From Chryseobacterium sp. SNU WT5 (GTDB lineage: Bacteria > Bacteroidota > Bacteroidia > Flavobacteriales > Weeksellaceae): a stretch of 64,000 nucleotides of DNA. The notes beneath the pieces are model-generated. The model made no database searches and was not told the DNA's origin. It saw only the letters and a program-made list of their open reading frames with translations. The DNA is taken from contig NZ_CP041687.1 of NCBI RefSeq assembly GCF_007362475.1, positions 1,798,001 to 1,862,000 of the forward strand. The letters run 5' to 3'. A program made the translations under genes and the position numbers. This document shows, in pieces, positions 1-9,011 of the stretch (the stretch's first letter is position 1; each line of letters starts with the position of its first letter).

Positions 1-1
1 T

Positions 2-1042
2 CATCAAATTTATTATAGCAATGATGATGGTGTTGTTTCCTTACCAAAAGATTCGAAACAATTTGAAGTTTCGGTCGCTGGATATGAATCCTTGAAAAGT
101 CCAAAACAGCAATCTATAATTAAACTAAAGCCACTTTACAGTGATATCGACGAGATTAAAATAGTCTCGATTGATGTTAAGAAAATTTTCACTGATGTTT
201 ATAAGAATTATGAAAAGCGTTATTATAATCAACCAGCGATGTACGATGTCACTTATTCTCAAAAAAGATTTGAAAATAATAAAATGAAATTATTGGTAGT
301 AGCAGACGGGAAATTTTGGACCCGAGATGGACAATATAATGCAAAAGAAGCATTTAATGGAAAACATAAAAATTTTGTGCAATTACAAATTGACACCCTG
401 AGATATTTAAAATTGGAAAACAATGACTTTAATATTAAAGTAAAACCACAAAAAGTAAGTCATGAACCTGTCGGAAGTATGTTTTTTGATTATGAACTTT
501 TTTATATGATGCGACGCAGTAAAAATAAAAATGCGGTAACCTCGGGTAAACTACTTTACGAAAATGAATTCGAACAGGAAATTTCTTACAAGATAAAAAC
601 TGAAAATAATGAAATCTATAGTGGTAAAATAATTTTCAATAAAAAAGATCGTGCAATTACGTATTATGAAATGAATTTTGATCAAAGGAGTTATAAGCCA
701 AATCAACTAAAAGATGCAGACGGAAATAATTACCAATACCAACCACCGAACGGAACGTATGTTTTTGATTTTTATAAAAGTGGAGAAAAATATGTGCCAT
801 CTAAAATTAACATTAAATATGAAGGAATTAAATACACAATGGGTGATAAAGTTTTCGAATATCGAAATGCCAGAGATATCATTTTCAAAAATTTTAAACC
901 TACTGAAGAAATTGGAGTGGAAAATTCCGTTGAAATTAACGGTTATTTCTGGAAAGATATGAAGATCAATGACGACAAAGGACAGGTAGATTTAAGTAAA
1001 GAAGAACAAGATTTTATAAATGAAAAAGCAGATGAAAACTAA
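2..1042 (+). CDS. Carboxypeptidase-like regulatory domain protein, 5' end cut by the window
   Basis: The reading frame is open from the first bases of the window, so the N-terminus lies outside. The visible start resembles the end of a CarboxypepD_reg-like beta-sandwich (SVAGYESLK followed by a KPLYSDIDEI stretch), a module common in large flavobacterial outer-membrane or secreted proteins. The remaining ~300 residues are polar and beta-rich, and I do not recognise them as an enzyme. The TTG near position 92 is not a convincing start, because the frame runs upstream of it without a stop. The gene overlaps the following GLPGLI gene by about 20 bases, so the two are probably co-transcribed. The family assignment is an inference from a short stretch; that the CDS is partial is seen directly. 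Confidence 0.7.
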   Translation, partial: HQIYYSNDDGVVSLPKDSKQFEVSVAGYESLKSPKQQSIIKLKPLYSDIDEIKIVSIDVKKIFTDVYKNYEKRYYNQPAMYDVTYSQKRFENNKMKLLVVADGKFWTRDGQYNAKEAFNGKHKNFVQLQIDTLRYLKLENNDFNIKVKPQKVSHEPVGSMFFDYELFYMMRRSKNKNAVTSGKLLYENEFEQEISYKIKTENNEIYSGKIIFNKKDRAITYYEMNFDQRSYKPNQLKDADGNNYQYQPPNGTYVFDFYKSGEKYVPSKINIKYEGIKYTMGDKVFEYRNARDIIFKNFKPTEEIGVENSVEINGYFWKDMKINDDKGQVDLSKEEQDFINEKADEN

Positions 1043-1859
1043 TATTACATTTTTTATTTTACTCTTAAGTTTTTACGCATCAGCGCAAACGCACCGATTC
1101 ATCTATGACGTTGAATATAAAAAAGATTCAACTTCTCAAATGACCACCAAAGAAAATTACCATCTTGATATTTCTGGTGATGAGGTTCTTTATTATACGA
1201 GGGATTTCTTTATTGCAGATTCTTTGATTGTGAATAATTTTCCGTTTCCTAAAGATATGAAACTAAATACTTCAACAATTATTAAACATAAGAAAGGAAG
1301 TTCAAGTTTTGAAGAATATGATTTACTCGAAAATACAGTTCTAAATCTCCAAACCACAGATTCCCAAAACTGGTTATTAACCTCTGAAAAAAAGCAGGTA
1401 AAAGATTTGACGCTTCAGAAAGCCACAACGAATTGGGGCGGTCGAAACTGGATAGCCTGGTTTGCCAAAGAAATCCCTTTTCAAGAAGGACCATATAAAT
1501 TCCATGGTTTGCCTGGACTTATTGTTGAAATCGCGGATGATAAAAACAATTACAAATTTTCATTAGTAAAATCTGAAAATATAAAAGAGTCAGCAGAAAA
1601 CCAATATATTGAAATGGCTTACCAAATGAGCGTTCCGGTTACTTGGCAAAAATTTAAAAACGCGAAAATTAAATTTTATGAATCGCCTATAAATTTTATA
1701 AAAAACGGAATTGGAAGTTTAAAAAACAATGAGTTCTATTTAAACGATGGCACAAATGTAAACTCAACGAACAGCCGAGAAGTGAATGAGCGATTAAGGA
1801 ATACAATTAAAAAATATAATAATCCGATTGAACTGGATAAGGCGATTTTGTATCCCTAA
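1020..1859 (+). CDS. GLPGLI family protein
   Basis: A secreted protein of about 279 residues with a hydrophobic signal peptide ending at ASAQ. It contains the family-defining motif GLPGLI at residues 163-168, in the context FHGLPGLIVEI. GLPGLI proteins (TIGR01200) are widespread in Bacteroidota; their function is unknown, but they are exported and often follow genes for carboxypeptidase-regulatory-domain or TonB-linked proteins, as here. The ATG at 1020 overlaps the previous gene. An in-frame ATG at 1032 (MKTNITFF) gives a cleaner signal peptide and is an equally likely start. Next comes a 197-bp gap with a short tandem repeat, then an unrelated ATPase. Confidence 0.88.
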   Translation: MKKQMKTNITFFILLLSFYASAQTHRFIYDVEYKKDSTSQMTTKENYHLDISGDEVLYYTRDFFIADSLIVNNFPFPKDMKLNTSTIIKHKKGSSSFEEYDLLENTVLNLQTTDSQNWLLTSEKKQVKDLTLQKATTNWGGRNWIAWFAKEIPFQEGPYKFHGLPGLIVEIADDKNNYKFSLVKSENIKESAENQYIEMAYQMSVPVTWQKFKNAKIKFYESPINFIKNGIGSLKNNEFYLNDGTNVNSTNSREVNERLRNTIKKYNNPIELDKAILYP

Positions 1860-1950
1860 AGTTTCCAAAGTACAGATTTCACATATTCTTTTGAGAAACC
1901 TAAAAATTATTTCATTCTAATTGTTCTAATGATAAAGAAGCAAAATGCAT

Positions 1951-1982
1951 TTATCTGTGAAAATCTGTGCAATCCGTGTGAA
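1951..1982. repeat. Short imperfect tandem repeat, ~10-bp unit
   Basis: Three imperfect copies of a 10-base unit follow one another: ttatctgtga, aaatctgtgc, aatccgtgtg. They lie in the gap between the GLPGLI gene and the AAA ATPase. From memory, similar 'atctgtg...atccgtg' strings are scattered through intergenic regions of flavobacterial genomes. No role is evident from the sequence. Confidence 0.5.
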
Positions 1983-2028
1983 TAATATTTATCATTCCCG
2001 CCTGCAATCCAATCTCACATATCTTCCT

Positions 2029-2036
2029 TAAATTTG
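2029..2036 (+). promoter_or_regulatory. Possible -7 element (TAaaTTTG) upstream of the AAA ATPase
   Basis: TAAATTTG matches the Bacteroidota -7 consensus TAnnTTTG and lies 21 bases before the ATG of the ATPase gene. No clear TTG is seen about 19 bases upstream, so support is partial. Confidence 0.35.
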
Positions 2037-2056
2037 TGTTCTAGATATTTTCCCAC

Positions 2057-2803
2057 ATGAATGTTTTTGATCTTATTATTCACGATAAAGAGCAGGTTTC
2101 TTTAGATGATGTTTTTCTTAATAATTATAATCAGCAAAATATAGAGCAGCTAATCAAAGAATATAAATATGTTGATGAGCTTACAAAGTACGGATTACCT
2201 GTTAATAACAAAATTCTTCTGCAAGGACATTCCGGTTGTGGCAAAACTACTACAGCCAAGGCAATCGCAAATGCATTAGGAAAACCCATCTTGATCCTAA
2301 ATTTGAGCAATGTAGTTTGTTCCAGAATTGGTGAAACTTCCCAAAACCTAAAACAGATTTTCGATAAAGCAACGCGGGAAAAAGCTGTTCTTTTCTTGGA
2401 TGAATTTGATCAAATAGGAAAAGAGCGAGGTAGTGATGATAAGGATGTTGGCGAAATGAGAAGGTTGGTCAACACCCTTATTCAACTGATTGATTATTTC
2501 CCGGAAAATGCCTTGCTAATTGCAGCTACCAATCATGCGGAAATTATTGATACCGCTTTAATGCGGAGATTTCAACTGCGGATTAATTTCGAAATGCCAA
2601 CTTCTGACATTTTAGATACCTATTACGATAAGATTTTACTGCCATTTCCCGCAGAGATGCAGCATTTCGAAAGACGATATAATATCTCTTTTGCCGAAGC
2701 CAAAGATTATGCATTTACCTGTATTAAATCTTTACTTATTGAGCATTTCGAAAAGTTAGATCATCTGGACGAATTAGCCCAAATAGAAAAATCAGTAGAA
2801 TAA
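2057..2803 (+). CDS. AAA+ family ATPase
   Basis: A 248-residue cytoplasmic ATPase with a single AAA module. The Walker A motif GHSGCGKT is at residues 57-64 and the Walker B motif VLFLDEFD at 111-118. A sensor-1-like AATNHAE and a following ALMRRFQLRINF stretch (arginine-finger region) complete the core. The protein is short and lacks an extra protease or substrate domain, so it resembles small stand-alone AAA ATPases rather than FtsH or Lon. Its stop codon overlaps the start of the YggS-type gene (TAATG), which points to translational coupling. The substrate is unknown. Confidence 0.82.
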   Translation: MNVFDLIIHDKEQVSLDDVFLNNYNQQNIEQLIKEYKYVDELTKYGLPVNNKILLQGHSGCGKTTTAKAIANALGKPILILNLSNVVCSRIGETSQNLKQIFDKATREKAVLFLDEFDQIGKERGSDDKDVGEMRRLVNTLIQLIDYFPENALLIAATNHAEIIDTALMRRFQLRINFEMPTSDILDTYYDKILLPFPAEMQHFERRYNISFAEAKDYAFTCIKSLLIEHFEKLDHLDELAQIEKSVE

Positions 2804-3537
2804 TGGCAGAATCAATTGTAGAAAATCTGAAATTTATTCTTCAGCGGATAGAAAATGCCTGTATTGAAAGCGATCGAAATACGAATGAGGTACGGTTGTT
2901 GCTTGCTACGAAAACAGTATCTGCAGAAAACATCAAAATTGCAATTAACGCAGGTCAGCCTTTAATAGCAGAAAATAAAGTGCAGGAACTGAAAGAGAAA
3001 TACGAATCTTTAAAATCTGTTCCTCATGAGAGTCACTTCATTGGGCATCTGCAAACCAACAAAATTAAGGATATTTTAAGGTGCGACGTTAGCTGTATTC
3101 AGTCACTCGATCGTTTGGATTTAGCGCAAAAACTGCATCAGAGATTGTTGTATGAGCAAAAAACAATGGATGTTTTAATTCAGGTTAATACTTCCGATGA
3201 AGAAAGCAAATTCGGGGTACATCCCGATGACGCTGTTGAACTGATCTGTCAAGTTTCCAAATTTGAAACTTTAAAAATAAAAGGATTGATGACGATTGGT
3301 GTATTCAGTGCCGAAACTGAAAAAGTTAGGAAGTGTTTCCGATTGCTCAAACAAATTCAACAGGAAGTAATTGTTCTTGATATTCCAAATGTAGAAATGA
3401 AAGAACTCTCAATGGGAATGAGTGGCGATTTAGAAACAGCGATTGAAGAAGGTGCCACAATTGTAAGAGTAGGCACGGCCATCTTTGGACAGAGAATCTA
3501 TCCAGACAGCTATTACTGGGATGAAAATAAAAAATAA
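2803..3537 (+). CDS. YggS/PROSC-type pyridoxal phosphate homeostasis protein
   Basis: A 244-residue alanine-racemase-fold protein of the YggS family, which binds pyridoxal 5'-phosphate and helps control free PLP levels. The PLP lysine is expected at K37 in the stretch LLLATKTVS. Other family marks are HFIGHLQTNK, the VNTSDEESKFG segment, GLMTIG, and the C-terminal SMGMSGDLETAIEEG and VRVGTAIFG motifs. The length is normal for the family. The ATG overlaps the stop of the AAA ATPase gene by one base. A hairpin directly after the stop separates it from the convergent hydrolase gene. Confidence 0.93.
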   Translation: MAESIVENLKFILQRIENACIESDRNTNEVRLLLATKTVSAENIKIAINAGQPLIAENKVQELKEKYESLKSVPHESHFIGHLQTNKIKDILRCDVSCIQSLDRLDLAQKLHQRLLYEQKTMDVLIQVNTSDEESKFGVHPDDAVELICQVSKFETLKIKGLMTIGVFSAETEKVRKCFRLLKQIQQEVIVLDIPNVEMKELSMGMSGDLETAIEEGATIVRVGTAIFGQRIYPDSYYWDENKK

Positions 3538-3560
3538 CCGACAATTACTGCCGGTTATTA
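3533..3560. terminator. Bidirectional terminator hairpin between yggS-type gene and hydrolase gene
   Basis: The arms aataaccg and cggttatt enclose acaattactgc. The hairpin overlaps the stop codon of the plus-strand gene and lies just beyond the end of the convergent minus-strand gene, so it can serve both. Its core (accgaca...actgccggt) is nearly repeated at 4523-4546. Confidence 0.6.
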
Positions 3561-3582
3561 CCATTTTAAGATCAAAATTATC

Positions 3583-4398
3583 TTATTTTTTATTCTTTTT
3601 CCCTACGACCATCTTATTAATGCTTTCCAGAATTTTTGCACTTTCATATTTTAAAGCGAATAAATGTTCGCCACTAAATTCCAAAAATTGTTTTGGTTCA
3701 CTTGCATTAGTAAAGACCGTCACTCCTTGAGCAAAAGGAACATCTTTGTCTTCTTTACTGTGAATAAATAATTTTGGAATTTGATGAATGAGCTTAATAT
3801 CCTCCTTTGCAGAATAGGGAGAAATGTAACTGTTCAATAAGAAATCTTTAAATTCAGGAGAATAGAATGCCGCAATATCACCAAAAGAAGCCATTGCTCC
3901 TTCCAGTACCAATCCACTTATTTCATCTTGATGGTTTTTTGCTAACAGGGTGGCGATTTGTGTTCCGATGGAAGCACCATAAATAACTTTCTTAGTGTTT
4001 TTTATTCCCTCTTTTTTCGAAAGTTCTACAAAAAATTTCTCACCGTCTTCCGCGATGTTTTTATGCAAAGGTTTTCCTGTCGATTTTCCATACCCTCTGA
4101 AATCTACGAGTACAACTTGAAAATTGTCTTTGACCAAGGGAGTGATAATGGGTGCGTAATAAGAAAGGTTACCACCTGCACCATGAAAATAGAAAATTGT
4201 TGCTTTGGGTTTTTGAGCTGGCTTTAGAATGACCGCGGTAATGGTGTCATTTTCTACAGCTAATTTTACCTCTTCAGTATTAGCCCACTCAATTGGTTTT
4301 AATTTTTTTTCAGGGTAATAGAATTTATCATCCATTTGTGCTTTCGCAAGATTGAACTGGAGGATGATCAGTAGCAGGAATAAGATTTTTGTTTTCAT
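3583..4398 (-). CDS. Secreted alpha/beta hydrolase
   Basis: A 271-residue protein with a signal peptide ending near LAKAQ, so it is probably exported to the periplasm. It has the alpha/beta hydrolase fold: oxyanion-side FHGAGGN, a VDFRGYGKS segment, the nucleophile elbow GASIG with S143, an acid in HSKEDKDVP, and the catalytic histidine in GEHLFAL. It resembles the prolyl-oligopeptidase/BEM46-like 'alpha/beta hydrolase' group of esterases; the substrate cannot be told. The gene stands alone on the minus strand between two near-identical hairpins. Confidence 0.85.
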   Translation of the reverse strand: MKTKILFLLLIILQFNLAKAQMDDKFYYPEKKLKPIEWANTEEVKLAVENDTITAVILKPAQKPKATIFYFHGAGGNLSYYAPIITPLVKDNFQVVLVDFRGYGKSTGKPLHKNIAEDGEKFFVELSKKEGIKNTKKVIYGASIGTQIATLLAKNHQDEISGLVLEGAMASFGDIAAFYSPEFKDFLLNSYISPYSAKEDIKLIHQIPKLFIHSKEDKDVPFAQGVTVFTNASEPKQFLEFSGEHLFALKYESAKILESINKMVVGKKNKK

Positions 4399-4522
4399 TT
4401 TGATTATTTGTTATACGAAGATATGCGGCATCATTTGTTTTTCAAAAATAATGATACTGAATGGTAAATATTCGATTCTGAACAGTTTTTTTTCAGGGAA
4501 AGTGGAATTTTTTCGACCAAAG

Positions 4523-4550
4523 AAAACCGACATCACTGCCGGTTTTTTTT
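4523..4550. terminator. Terminator hairpin downstream of dsbD
   Basis: The arms aaaaccg and cggtttt enclose acatcactgc, and an A/T run follows on each side. It lies just past the end of the minus-strand dsbD gene and probably ends that transcript. The loop and stem nearly repeat the hairpin at 3533-3560. Confidence 0.6.
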
Positions 4551-4589
4551 TAATTAGTACAAAAGTACATCTTATTTCATTTTATTGTC

Positions 4590-6659
4590 TTACTTTCCTT
4601 TTTTGAAAAAAGCAATTCCACATTCCAGGAAGTTTTTAAAATCTTCTTTCGGCATGTAGCCAGAAACAGGAGTGTTAATTACTTTGCCGTCTGGAGAAAC
4701 CAAAACATAATGGGGCTGCGAATTATTATTAAAGTTGATCTGTTGGAACAAACTCCATTTATCACCAATAGTCTTAATCTTTTTCTTCTGTCCATTGCCC
4801 ATATCAATTGATGTCTGTTCGCTTTCCGGTAGCGCTTCTTTGTCATCAATATAAAGAGAAACCATAATAACTTCATTTTGCAGTATCGGTAGAATGTCTG
4901 GTTCGCTCCAAACATATTCTTCCATTTTTCGGCAGTTTTCACAACCATAACCCGTGAAGTCGATCAACATTGGTTTGTTTTCTTTTTTAGCAATTTCAAT
5001 GGCTTTGAAGTAATCGTGTTCGGGATGCATTCCAAGGATTCCATCGCCTTCATTATGCAAGTAGCTTACATTAATTGGAGGCAAAATTCCACTTAAATTT
5101 TGAAGTCTTGGACGCTCTGCAGGGAATAACCCCTGAACCAGATAAATGATGAAACCAATTCCTAAAACACCAATTATTTTTCTCGTAATAGAAATTTTTG
5201 CATTCTTGTCATCATGTGGGAATCTGATTTTTCCGAATAGATAAAGAACTAAACCGATCGAAATCAAGATCCAGATTACAATAAACAATTCTCTTTTCAG
5301 TAAGAATGTTTTTGAAACCAGATCTGCTTTTGACAAGAATTTTAAGGCCAAACCTAATTCAATAAATCCTAAAACTACTTTCACGGTATTCATCCAGCCA
5401 CCAGATTTTGGTAAGCTTTGTAATGCTTGTGGGAATAATGCTAACAATCCGAAGACAATCGCCCAACTTAATCCAAATCCGGCGAGCGCGAAAGTAAGTA
5501 ACATTGGAATGTTTGCGGAACCAGTAAGAGAACTTCCTAATAAGCTTCCTAAAATTGGTCCTGTACATGAGAATGATACGATCACCAAAGTCAGCGCCAT
5601 GAAAAAGATCCCTATAATTCCACCTGCATCTTCTGCTTTTGAAGATTTATTAGCAATAGAACTTGGCAGTGTTATATCATAATATCCGAAGAAACTTCCT
5701 GCAAAAAATAGAAAGATCAGGAAGAATGCCACATTCAGCCAGACACTAGTGGAGATCTGATTAAAGATATTTCCTGCAATTCCATCAATAATATGGAACG
5801 GAACACTTAATAGTACGAAAATTAACAAAATAAAGAATCCATATATAAATGCATCTCTCTTGCCTTTCGCTTTGTCTTTGGACCCTTTTGTAAAGAAAGA
5901 AACAGTCAATGGTATCATTGGGAAAACGCAAGGTGTTAACAAAGCGATTAATCCACCGAAAAATCCTAATAATAGATACGTCCAGAAATTTTCTGAATTT
6001 TTTTCTTGTGTGATTCCGCAATCTGTTTGTGGGTGAGCGAAGTCTAAAGATTTCACCTTTAACCCATCTTGAGTGGTTGCAACCGGTGCAACAATATTGG
6101 TCGCTTCAATATCAGTCGTTCTGATGCTGTCTGCATTTTCGGCGTCAATGGGCGGCGCAAGTACTTCTTCAGGAGTAGTGCTTGTGTCTACCGTTGCGGT
6201 TGGCGTTACTTTCTGTTCAAACTCTAAGGTGTTTGGTGCCAAGCAAACTCGGTCATCACAAGTCTGATAGGTGATTTCTGCAACTACATTCGCAGGTTTT
6301 GCATTATTCTTAAGTTTGAATTTTTGTTTAAATAAAACTTTATCCGAATAGTAAACGATTTGAGCACCAAATGCTTCCGAAAACTCATCGTGCTTTTTAC
6401 CTAATTCCTGAACTTTTCCGATGAGGTCAATTCCTTCTTTGGACGTTAGTTTCATTTCGGTTGGAATCCCAGAATCGGGAGGTAGATCTTTTGAATAGAT
6501 ATGCCAGTTTTTATCGATAGAGGCTGTTAAAACAGCTTCATATTCATTGTTTGCTAAAGCATTGACATTGTATTTGAATTTTACCGGATCTTTAATTTGG
6601 GCGGTTATCCCTTGAAAAAGGAACAAGAGAATTAAGAGAAACCAATTTTTAAATTTCAT
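4590..6659 (-). CDS. dsbD: Protein-disulfide reductase DsbD
   Basis: A 689-residue inner-membrane protein that moves electrons from cytoplasmic thioredoxin to periplasmic disulfide reductases. The order is: signal peptide; N-terminal DsbD-alpha domain with the cysteine pair C134 and C139 (TCDDRVC); a transmembrane core with a cysteine in LLTPCVFPMIPL and another in FSCTGPILGS; and a C-terminal thioredoxin-like domain with C573-E-N-C576 in GYGCENCRKME. All three redox pairs are present, so it should be functional. tilS lies 28 bp upstream on the same strand and may share a transcript. Confidence 0.95.
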   Translation of the reverse strand: MKFKNWFLLILLFLFQGITAQIKDPVKFKYNVNALANNEYEAVLTASIDKNWHIYSKDLPPDSGIPTEMKLTSKEGIDLIGKVQELGKKHDEFSEAFGAQIVYYSDKVLFKQKFKLKNNAKPANVVAEITYQTCDDRVCLAPNTLEFEQKVTPTATVDTSTTPEEVLAPPIDAENADSIRTTDIEATNIVAPVATTQDGLKVKSLDFAHPQTDCGITQEKNSENFWTYLLLGFFGGLIALLTPCVFPMIPLTVSFFTKGSKDKAKGKRDAFIYGFFILLIFVLLSVPFHIIDGIAGNIFNQISTSVWLNVAFFLIFLFFAGSFFGYYDITLPSSIANKSSKAEDAGGIIGIFFMALTLVIVSFSCTGPILGSLLGSSLTGSANIPMLLTFALAGFGLSWAIVFGLLALFPQALQSLPKSGGWMNTVKVVLGFIELGLALKFLSKADLVSKTFLLKRELFIVIWILISIGLVLYLFGKIRFPHDDKNAKISITRKIIGVLGIGFIIYLVQGLFPAERPRLQNLSGILPPINVSYLHNEGDGILGMHPEHDYFKAIEIAKKENKPMLIDFTGYGCENCRKMEEYVWSEPDILPILQNEVIMVSLYIDDKEALPESEQTSIDMGNGQKKKIKTIGDKWSLFQQINFNNNSQPHYVLVSPDGKVINTPVSGYMPKEDFKNFLECGIAFFKKGK

Positions 6660-6687
6660 ATGATTAGATTTTTTGCAATCAGGATTG

Positions 6688-7989
6688 CTATAGTTTTACA
6701 GTGATTATTTCTGCTGATTCGTTATCTGCTAAAAATCGGCGATCTTGGCGCAAAGGAATAATTCCTAGAATTTGCTCATCCGCGTCGCACAAAAGCCAAG
6801 TTTTTTGTTGGGCTAAAATAGGTATTTTTTCATCCTTAAAAAATTTTGAGATTTTCTTTTTACCAATCATTCCTATCGGATGAAAAAAATCACCCTCTTT
6901 TTTTTGCCTTAATTTTAAAGGTAAGTGGACTTTCTCTTTATTCAATTTCCAAACGACACCTCCTTCACCATTAGTTTTATTATTAAATTGGAAGGGAATA
7001 TTAATTTCATTTTGAGCATTGCACTCCAAAGTGAACTCTGCATTAGTGATATACGAGGTTTCTGCTGCTAAAGTTTTTATAAAGTACGTTTCGCGATCTA
7101 TTACTAATTCATATTGGCTGGAAATAAATTTCTTTCCCGTATCTGCTCTGTTGATTTTTTCGATTTCTAAAAGATCCGTAAAGCCATATTTACGTAGAAT
7201 TTCAAATTGTACAAAAGCAGTTTGTTTCTTAAATGCTTTTTTATCAATACTTAGATATAGCTCATCTTTGGTAGTTATTTTATTTTCGATAGCTGAAATC
7301 TGTTCATGCACAAATTTTTTAGTCTGATGTAGATAATTTAGACTTTTACTGAAGTTTTCCAGAAAGTTTTCATTTACTTGTAGTAAGTCAGGGACTATTT
7401 TATTCCTAATTTTATTTCTTAAATAATCACTTTTCTGATTGGATAGATCTTCACGAAAATCAATTTGGTTTTGTTTTGCAAAATCATAAATATCTTCTTT
7501 AGTAAACCGAAGAAGTGGTCTCAAAAGCTTATTTTCATTGGCTGGAATTCCTGTTAAACCATTTATTCCGGAAGCTTTTGAGAGATTGATGAGAAAGGTT
7601 TCTAGTTGGTCATTTAGATGATGTGCAGTAACAATGAAATCCAGATTATATTCCTTTTGAGTTGTTCTGAAAAAATCATAGCGAACAGTTCTCGCCCAAT
7701 CCTGAATAGAGTTCTCTGGCTTTTTGTCTTTCGCTGTTACCTTATACAAATGCATAGGAATGTTGTTCTGTTTACAGATCTTTTCTACCAATTTTTGGTC
7801 CTTCTCAGAATCTTGTGCTCGCAAGCCGTAATTCACATGCGCAACTTCGAAATATAAACCTACTGAATTGAACAGTTGCATCAATACCATCGAGTCGGCA
7901 CCACCACTTACTGCCAAAAGGTATTTAGACGATTGGTAGTTTGTTTCGAGTTTTGATAGTGATTGCAGGAAAGACTCTGGATTAAGCAA
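6688..7989 (-). CDS. tilS: tRNA(Ile)-lysidine synthetase TilS
   Basis: A 433-residue enzyme that adds lysine to C34 of the tRNA-Ile CAT anticodon, so that the tRNA reads AUA instead of AUG. The PP-loop ATP-binding motif SGGADS is at residues 28-33, followed by AHVNYGLRAQDSEKD and TAHHLNDQLETFLINL, which are typical of the family. The C-terminal part (ISKFFKDEKIP, then LLCDADEQILGIIPLRQDRRF) is the TilS C-terminal tRNA-binding region. Length and motifs are normal. dsbD follows on the same strand. Confidence 0.95.
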   Translation of the reverse strand: MLNPESFLQSLSKLETNYQSSKYLLAVSGGADSMVLMQLFNSVGLYFEVAHVNYGLRAQDSEKDQKLVEKICKQNNIPMHLYKVTAKDKKPENSIQDWARTVRYDFFRTTQKEYNLDFIVTAHHLNDQLETFLINLSKASGINGLTGIPANENKLLRPLLRFTKEDIYDFAKQNQIDFREDLSNQKSDYLRNKIRNKIVPDLLQVNENFLENFSKSLNYLHQTKKFVHEQISAIENKITTKDELYLSIDKKAFKKQTAFVQFEILRKYGFTDLLEIEKINRADTGKKFISSQYELVIDRETYFIKTLAAETSYITNAEFTLECNAQNEINIPFQFNNKTNGEGGVVWKLNKEKVHLPLKLRQKKEGDFFHPIGMIGKKKISKFFKDEKIPILAQQKTWLLCDADEQILGIIPLRQDRRFLADNESAEIITVKL

Positions 7990-8078
7990 TTTTTAAGGTT
8001 TTATTAAGGAATATTTAGCAAAGATAATTCTTCTATTGATATTGAAATACCTATTTTTGGTTGATAAAATTGAAAATT

Positions 8079-8915
8079 ATGAGATTAGGAAAAATTGGAG
8101 CCGTTTTAGGAATGGCAGTCATGATGACTTCTTGCGTAAGCAAAAAGCAGTTTGATGCCTTGAATACGAATTACAACCAGTGTATCACCAATGTAGGTGA
8201 GAGACAACGTGAAATTCAGGATTTAAAAGGGGTTAATGCTGGTTTGACAAGTGAAAATGCTTTGTTGAACCGTCAGAATGATGCTCTAAAAACCTCCCTT
8301 GATGCTTGTTTAGCAAATAGTGGAAAAGGGTCTGCCAACATTGATAAACTGATTGGCGAGATTAATTCTTCTAATAAATATATCAAACAGTTGATTTCTA
8401 CCAACTCCAAAAATGACAGTTTGAATTTAGCGTTATCTAACAAATTGAAACGTTCTTTAGATAATATCGCGGATAATGATGTGCAGGTAAAAGTTCTGAA
8501 AGGAGTCGTAATGATCTCTTTGTCTGACAATATGTTGTACAAAACTGGAGATTATAACATTCTGCCAGCAGCTCAGGACGTTTTAGGAAAAGTTGCGAAA
8601 GTAATTAATGATTACGATACTTATTCAGTATTGATTGAAGGTAATACGGATAATGTTCCATTAACTTCTAATAACTTACCAAAAGATAACTGGGATTTAT
8701 CTGCTTTGAGAGCAACTTCAATGGCGAAAGTGCTTCAGTCAAAATTCGGCGTGAATCCAGCCAGAATTACTGCCGGTGGAAGAAGTGAGTATAACCCAAA
8801 AACGACCAATGCTTCAGTTTCTGGAAGAGCAGAAAACAGAAGAACAGAAATCATCATTATGCCTAAATTAGATGAATTCATGAAATTGATGGATGTTGCT
8901 CCAGTAAAAAACTAA
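8079..8915 (+). CDS. OmpA family lipoprotein
   Basis: A 278-residue envelope protein. The signal peptide ends in a lipobox-like MMTSC, so it is probably lipid-anchored. A coiled-coil stretch (about residues 20-110) precedes a C-terminal OmpA/MotB peptidoglycan-binding domain with IEGNTDNVPL, LSALRATSMAKVL and the SGRAENRRTEI signature. It should tie the outer membrane to the cell wall. The ATG at 8079 is preferred over the upstream TTG codons because it starts directly with the signal peptide. A TATTTTTG at 8052-8059 could be its -7 element. A strong terminator follows. Confidence 0.9.
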   Translation: MRLGKIGAVLGMAVMMTSCVSKKQFDALNTNYNQCITNVGERQREIQDLKGVNAGLTSENALLNRQNDALKTSLDACLANSGKGSANIDKLIGEINSSNKYIKQLISTNSKNDSLNLALSNKLKRSLDNIADNDVQVKVLKGVVMISLSDNMLYKTGDYNILPAAQDVLGKVAKVINDYDTYSVLIEGNTDNVPLTSNNLPKDNWDLSALRATSMAKVLQSKFGVNPARITAGGRSEYNPKTTNASVSGRAENRRTEIIIMPKLDEFMKLMDVAPVKN

Positions 8916-8935
8916 GCAACCATTAAAATAGTACG

Positions 8936-8973
8936 AAACCTTGTCAGGAATTAAACCCTCGACAAGGTTTTTT
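8936..8973 (+). terminator. Rho-independent terminator after the OmpA gene
   Basis: The arms aaaccttgtc and gacaaggttt form a 10-bp stem followed by a T run. Confidence 0.85.
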
Positions 8974-9011
8974 GTTTTAAATGTTTAAATTTGATTTAAA
9001 ATTAATATTAA

